Below, one piece after another: positions 62,761-64,000 of a stretch of DNA of 64,000 bases. Source of the DNA: Sulfuricurvum sp. (GTDB taxonomy: Bacteria; Campylobacterota; Campylobacteria; Campylobacterales; Sulfurimonadaceae); assembly GCF_030691015.1 (NCBI RefSeq), contig NZ_JAUYFF010000001.1:248001-312000 (forward strand). The letters run 5' to 3'. Position 1 is the first letter of the stretch. Each line of letters starts with the position of its first letter. The position numbers were made by a program, and so were the translations under genes. The notes beneath the pieces were generated by a model, which saw nothing but the letters and a program-made list of their open reading frames with translations, did not search any database and was not told the DNA's origin.

Positions 62761-62772
62761 GAATACTCCTAG

Positions 62773-64000
62773 TTAGTGCTGATGAGTGACAAAGTTTTTA
62801 AAACTTCCGTCTTGATGTTCCAATACTTCACGGCTTCCCTCTTCCAAAACCGTCCCGTTTTCAAGAACATAGATATAATCGGCTCGGGTAATGGTGCTAA
62901 GCCTGTGAGCAATGATAATAACCGTTTTGTCCCGTAAAAACGGTTCCAAAGCTTCAAAAAGTGCCGATTCGGTATGGACATCCAGTGCCGAAGTTGATTC
63001 GTCAAATATAACCGCTTTAGGGTTAGAGAGGACCATTCGTGCGATTGAGAGACGCTGACGCTGACCGCCTGAGAGACGGATGCCCAGCTTTCCAACCTGT
63101 GTTTCCAAGCCCTGTGGAAGCGAACGGACAAAATCTTCAAGCTGTGCAACTTCAAGAGCGTTCCAAATTATCTCATCACTAATCTCATCGCCCATACTCA
63201 GATTAAATCGAAGCGTATCATTAAACATCAGCGGTTGCTGCAAGACAACAAACACCGCCTCACGTACCCGTGAAAAACCGATATCTTTAACACTCACACC
63301 ATTATAGAGTATATTACCAGATGTGGGGGAATAAAAGCCGACCAACAATTGAGAAAGGGTACTTTTTCCGCTCCCGCTCGCACCGATGATCGCTACTGTA
63401 CTGCCTGAGCATATATCGATATTCACCCCCTTCAGTACCGGCTCTTTTTCATCGTATCCAAATACTAAATCACGGGTTTGAATCGAAAGAGAAGTGCTAT
63501 TTTCCAATACATTCGACGTAGAAGAATGTTTCTCCTCGGTAGGAAGGGAAAGCAACTCATTAAGCCTAAAGAGGGCATTTTTGGCATTGGCAAAGCTGTA
63601 CTGCATTGAGAGCAAATCCTGCACGGGGGTCATCATAAACCACAGATATCCGAATATCCCAAACATCAATCCGATGGAGAGATCCGAATAAAGAACCATC
63701 ACTAGTCCAAGTGCTCTAAAAATCTCAAATCCACTGAGAAACAAGGTGTAGGAGTAACGTTCTCCCCGCAACGCCTTGATTCCGTATTCGCTGGCACTCT
63801 GACGCAATCTCTGCGACTGGGTGATCGCACTCGCGATAAACCGCTCCTCTTTGTTACTCGCCCGTATCTGACCGAACAGATCGCACATCTGTGTCAAGTT
63901 ATCGGAGAGTTCGCCGATGGTTCGGTTTTGCTCTTTTTTAAGTTTTCCGACACTTCCCGATATTTTACGGGTCACAATCATAATTAGGGGCTGAAAAACG
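62773..64000 (-). CDS. ABC exporter (membrane-ATPase fusion), 5' end outside window
   Basis: About 408 residues are visible, and the frame stays open to the window edge (codons for V-F-Q-P-L-I before the first Met), so the N-terminal membrane helices lie outside. The visible part holds the last membrane helices and the ATPase: Walker A 'GASGSGKST', signature 'LSGGQRQR', Walker B 'VIFDESTSALD', H loop 'IIIAHRLST'. It is an MsbA/lipid- or peptide-exporter type half transporter; substrate unknown. Confidence 0.9.
   Translation of the reverse strand, partial: VFQPLIMIVTRKISGSVGKLKKEQNRTIGELSDNLTQMCDLFGQIRASNKEERFIASAITQSQRLRQSASEYGIKALRGERYSYTLFLSGFEIFRALGLVMVLYSDLSIGLMFGIFGYLWFMMTPVQDLLSMQYSFANAKNALFRLNELLSLPTEEKHSSTSNVLENSTSLSIQTRDLVFGYDEKEPVLKGVNIDICSGSTVAIIGASGSGKSTLSQLLVGFYSPTSGNILYNGVSVKDIGFSRVREAVFVVLQQPLMFNDTLRFNLSMGDEISDEIIWNALEVAQLEDFVRSLPQGLETQVGKLGIRLSGGQRQRLSIARMVLSNPKAVIFDESTSALDVHTESALFEALEPFLRDKTVIIIAHRLSTITRADYIYVLENGTVLEEGSREVLEHQDGSFKNFVTHQH

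Overview
This 64 kb window is a dense stretch of bacterial chromosome with no gene-free gap over about 200 bases. It looks like the phylum Campylobacterota (former Epsilonproteobacteria), probably a free-living Sulfuricurvum/Sulfurimonas-type member. The evidence is protein similarity recalled from these groups, the gene blocks ctpA-purC-purS-purQ-(SH3 protein)-plsC-crcB, rpmB next to rpe and a dnaQ-like gene, and accA-fabF-acpP-fabG-gpmI/mraY-murD (blocks I recall from Campylobacter jejuni), and the many c-di-GMP proteins. No rRNA, CRISPR array, insertion sequence or phage was seen. The species assignment is inference.

Layout. 1-4350: partial DsrE-like gene, Opr-type porin, CDF metal transporter, small membrane proteins, and a periplasmic thioredoxin/pentapeptide pair. 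4462-4705: a consensus promoter driving tRNA-Lys and tRNA-Glu. 4767-8182: a diguanylate cyclase tail-to-tail with a haem-type GGDEF/EAL phosphodiesterase. 8319-12072: envelope and metal genes (deacetylase, PAP2, dgkA, Cu/Zn-type permease, mntP). 12073-14514: small proteins, a rhodanese and a second cyclase. 14516-17477: a tightly overlapping minus-strand operon of an ABC-F ATPase, DUF5718, DUF1653 and a SUI1 factor. 17673-19598: an ADP-forming acyl-CoA synthetase with the ATP-grasp half first. 19726-25498: RRM and S4 RNA-binding proteins, ctpA, purine genes, plsC, crcB. 25490-29820: orphan ABC ATPase, proA, dnaK, grpE, with HspR/HAIR-like sites upstream of grpE and no adjacent hrcA. 29988-34020: anion permease, AsmA-like protein, and an AT-rich pentapeptide-repeat membrane protein that looks foreign. 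34021-39910: comF, lepA, prs, argJ, K+ channel, rpmB on the minus strand. 40071-44348: HDOD and CheX-like proteins, rpe, trpF, exonuclease. 44358-49179: fatty-acid synthesis genes and gpmI. 49268-51692: mraY, murD, tRNA-Phe.

51736-59492 is an accessory signalling/uptake locus: two related TonB-dependent receptors, a histidine kinase without a response regulator, a YfiR-like periplasmic protein and a PAS-GGDEF cyclase. 59626-61673 holds a small exported protein, a ParA-like ATPase with a ribbon-helix-helix-like partner flanked by AT-rich inverted repeats, and two small membrane/coiled-coil proteins. 61696-64000 holds a PerM/AI-2E transporter and the 3' part of an ABC exporter.

The strongest candidates for undescribed biology are the receptor/kinase/YfiR-like locus, the ABC-F/DUF5718/DUF1653/SUI1 operon, the foreign-looking pentapeptide membrane protein, and the orphan ParA module. 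These are inferences from gene order and motifs; no database search was possible.
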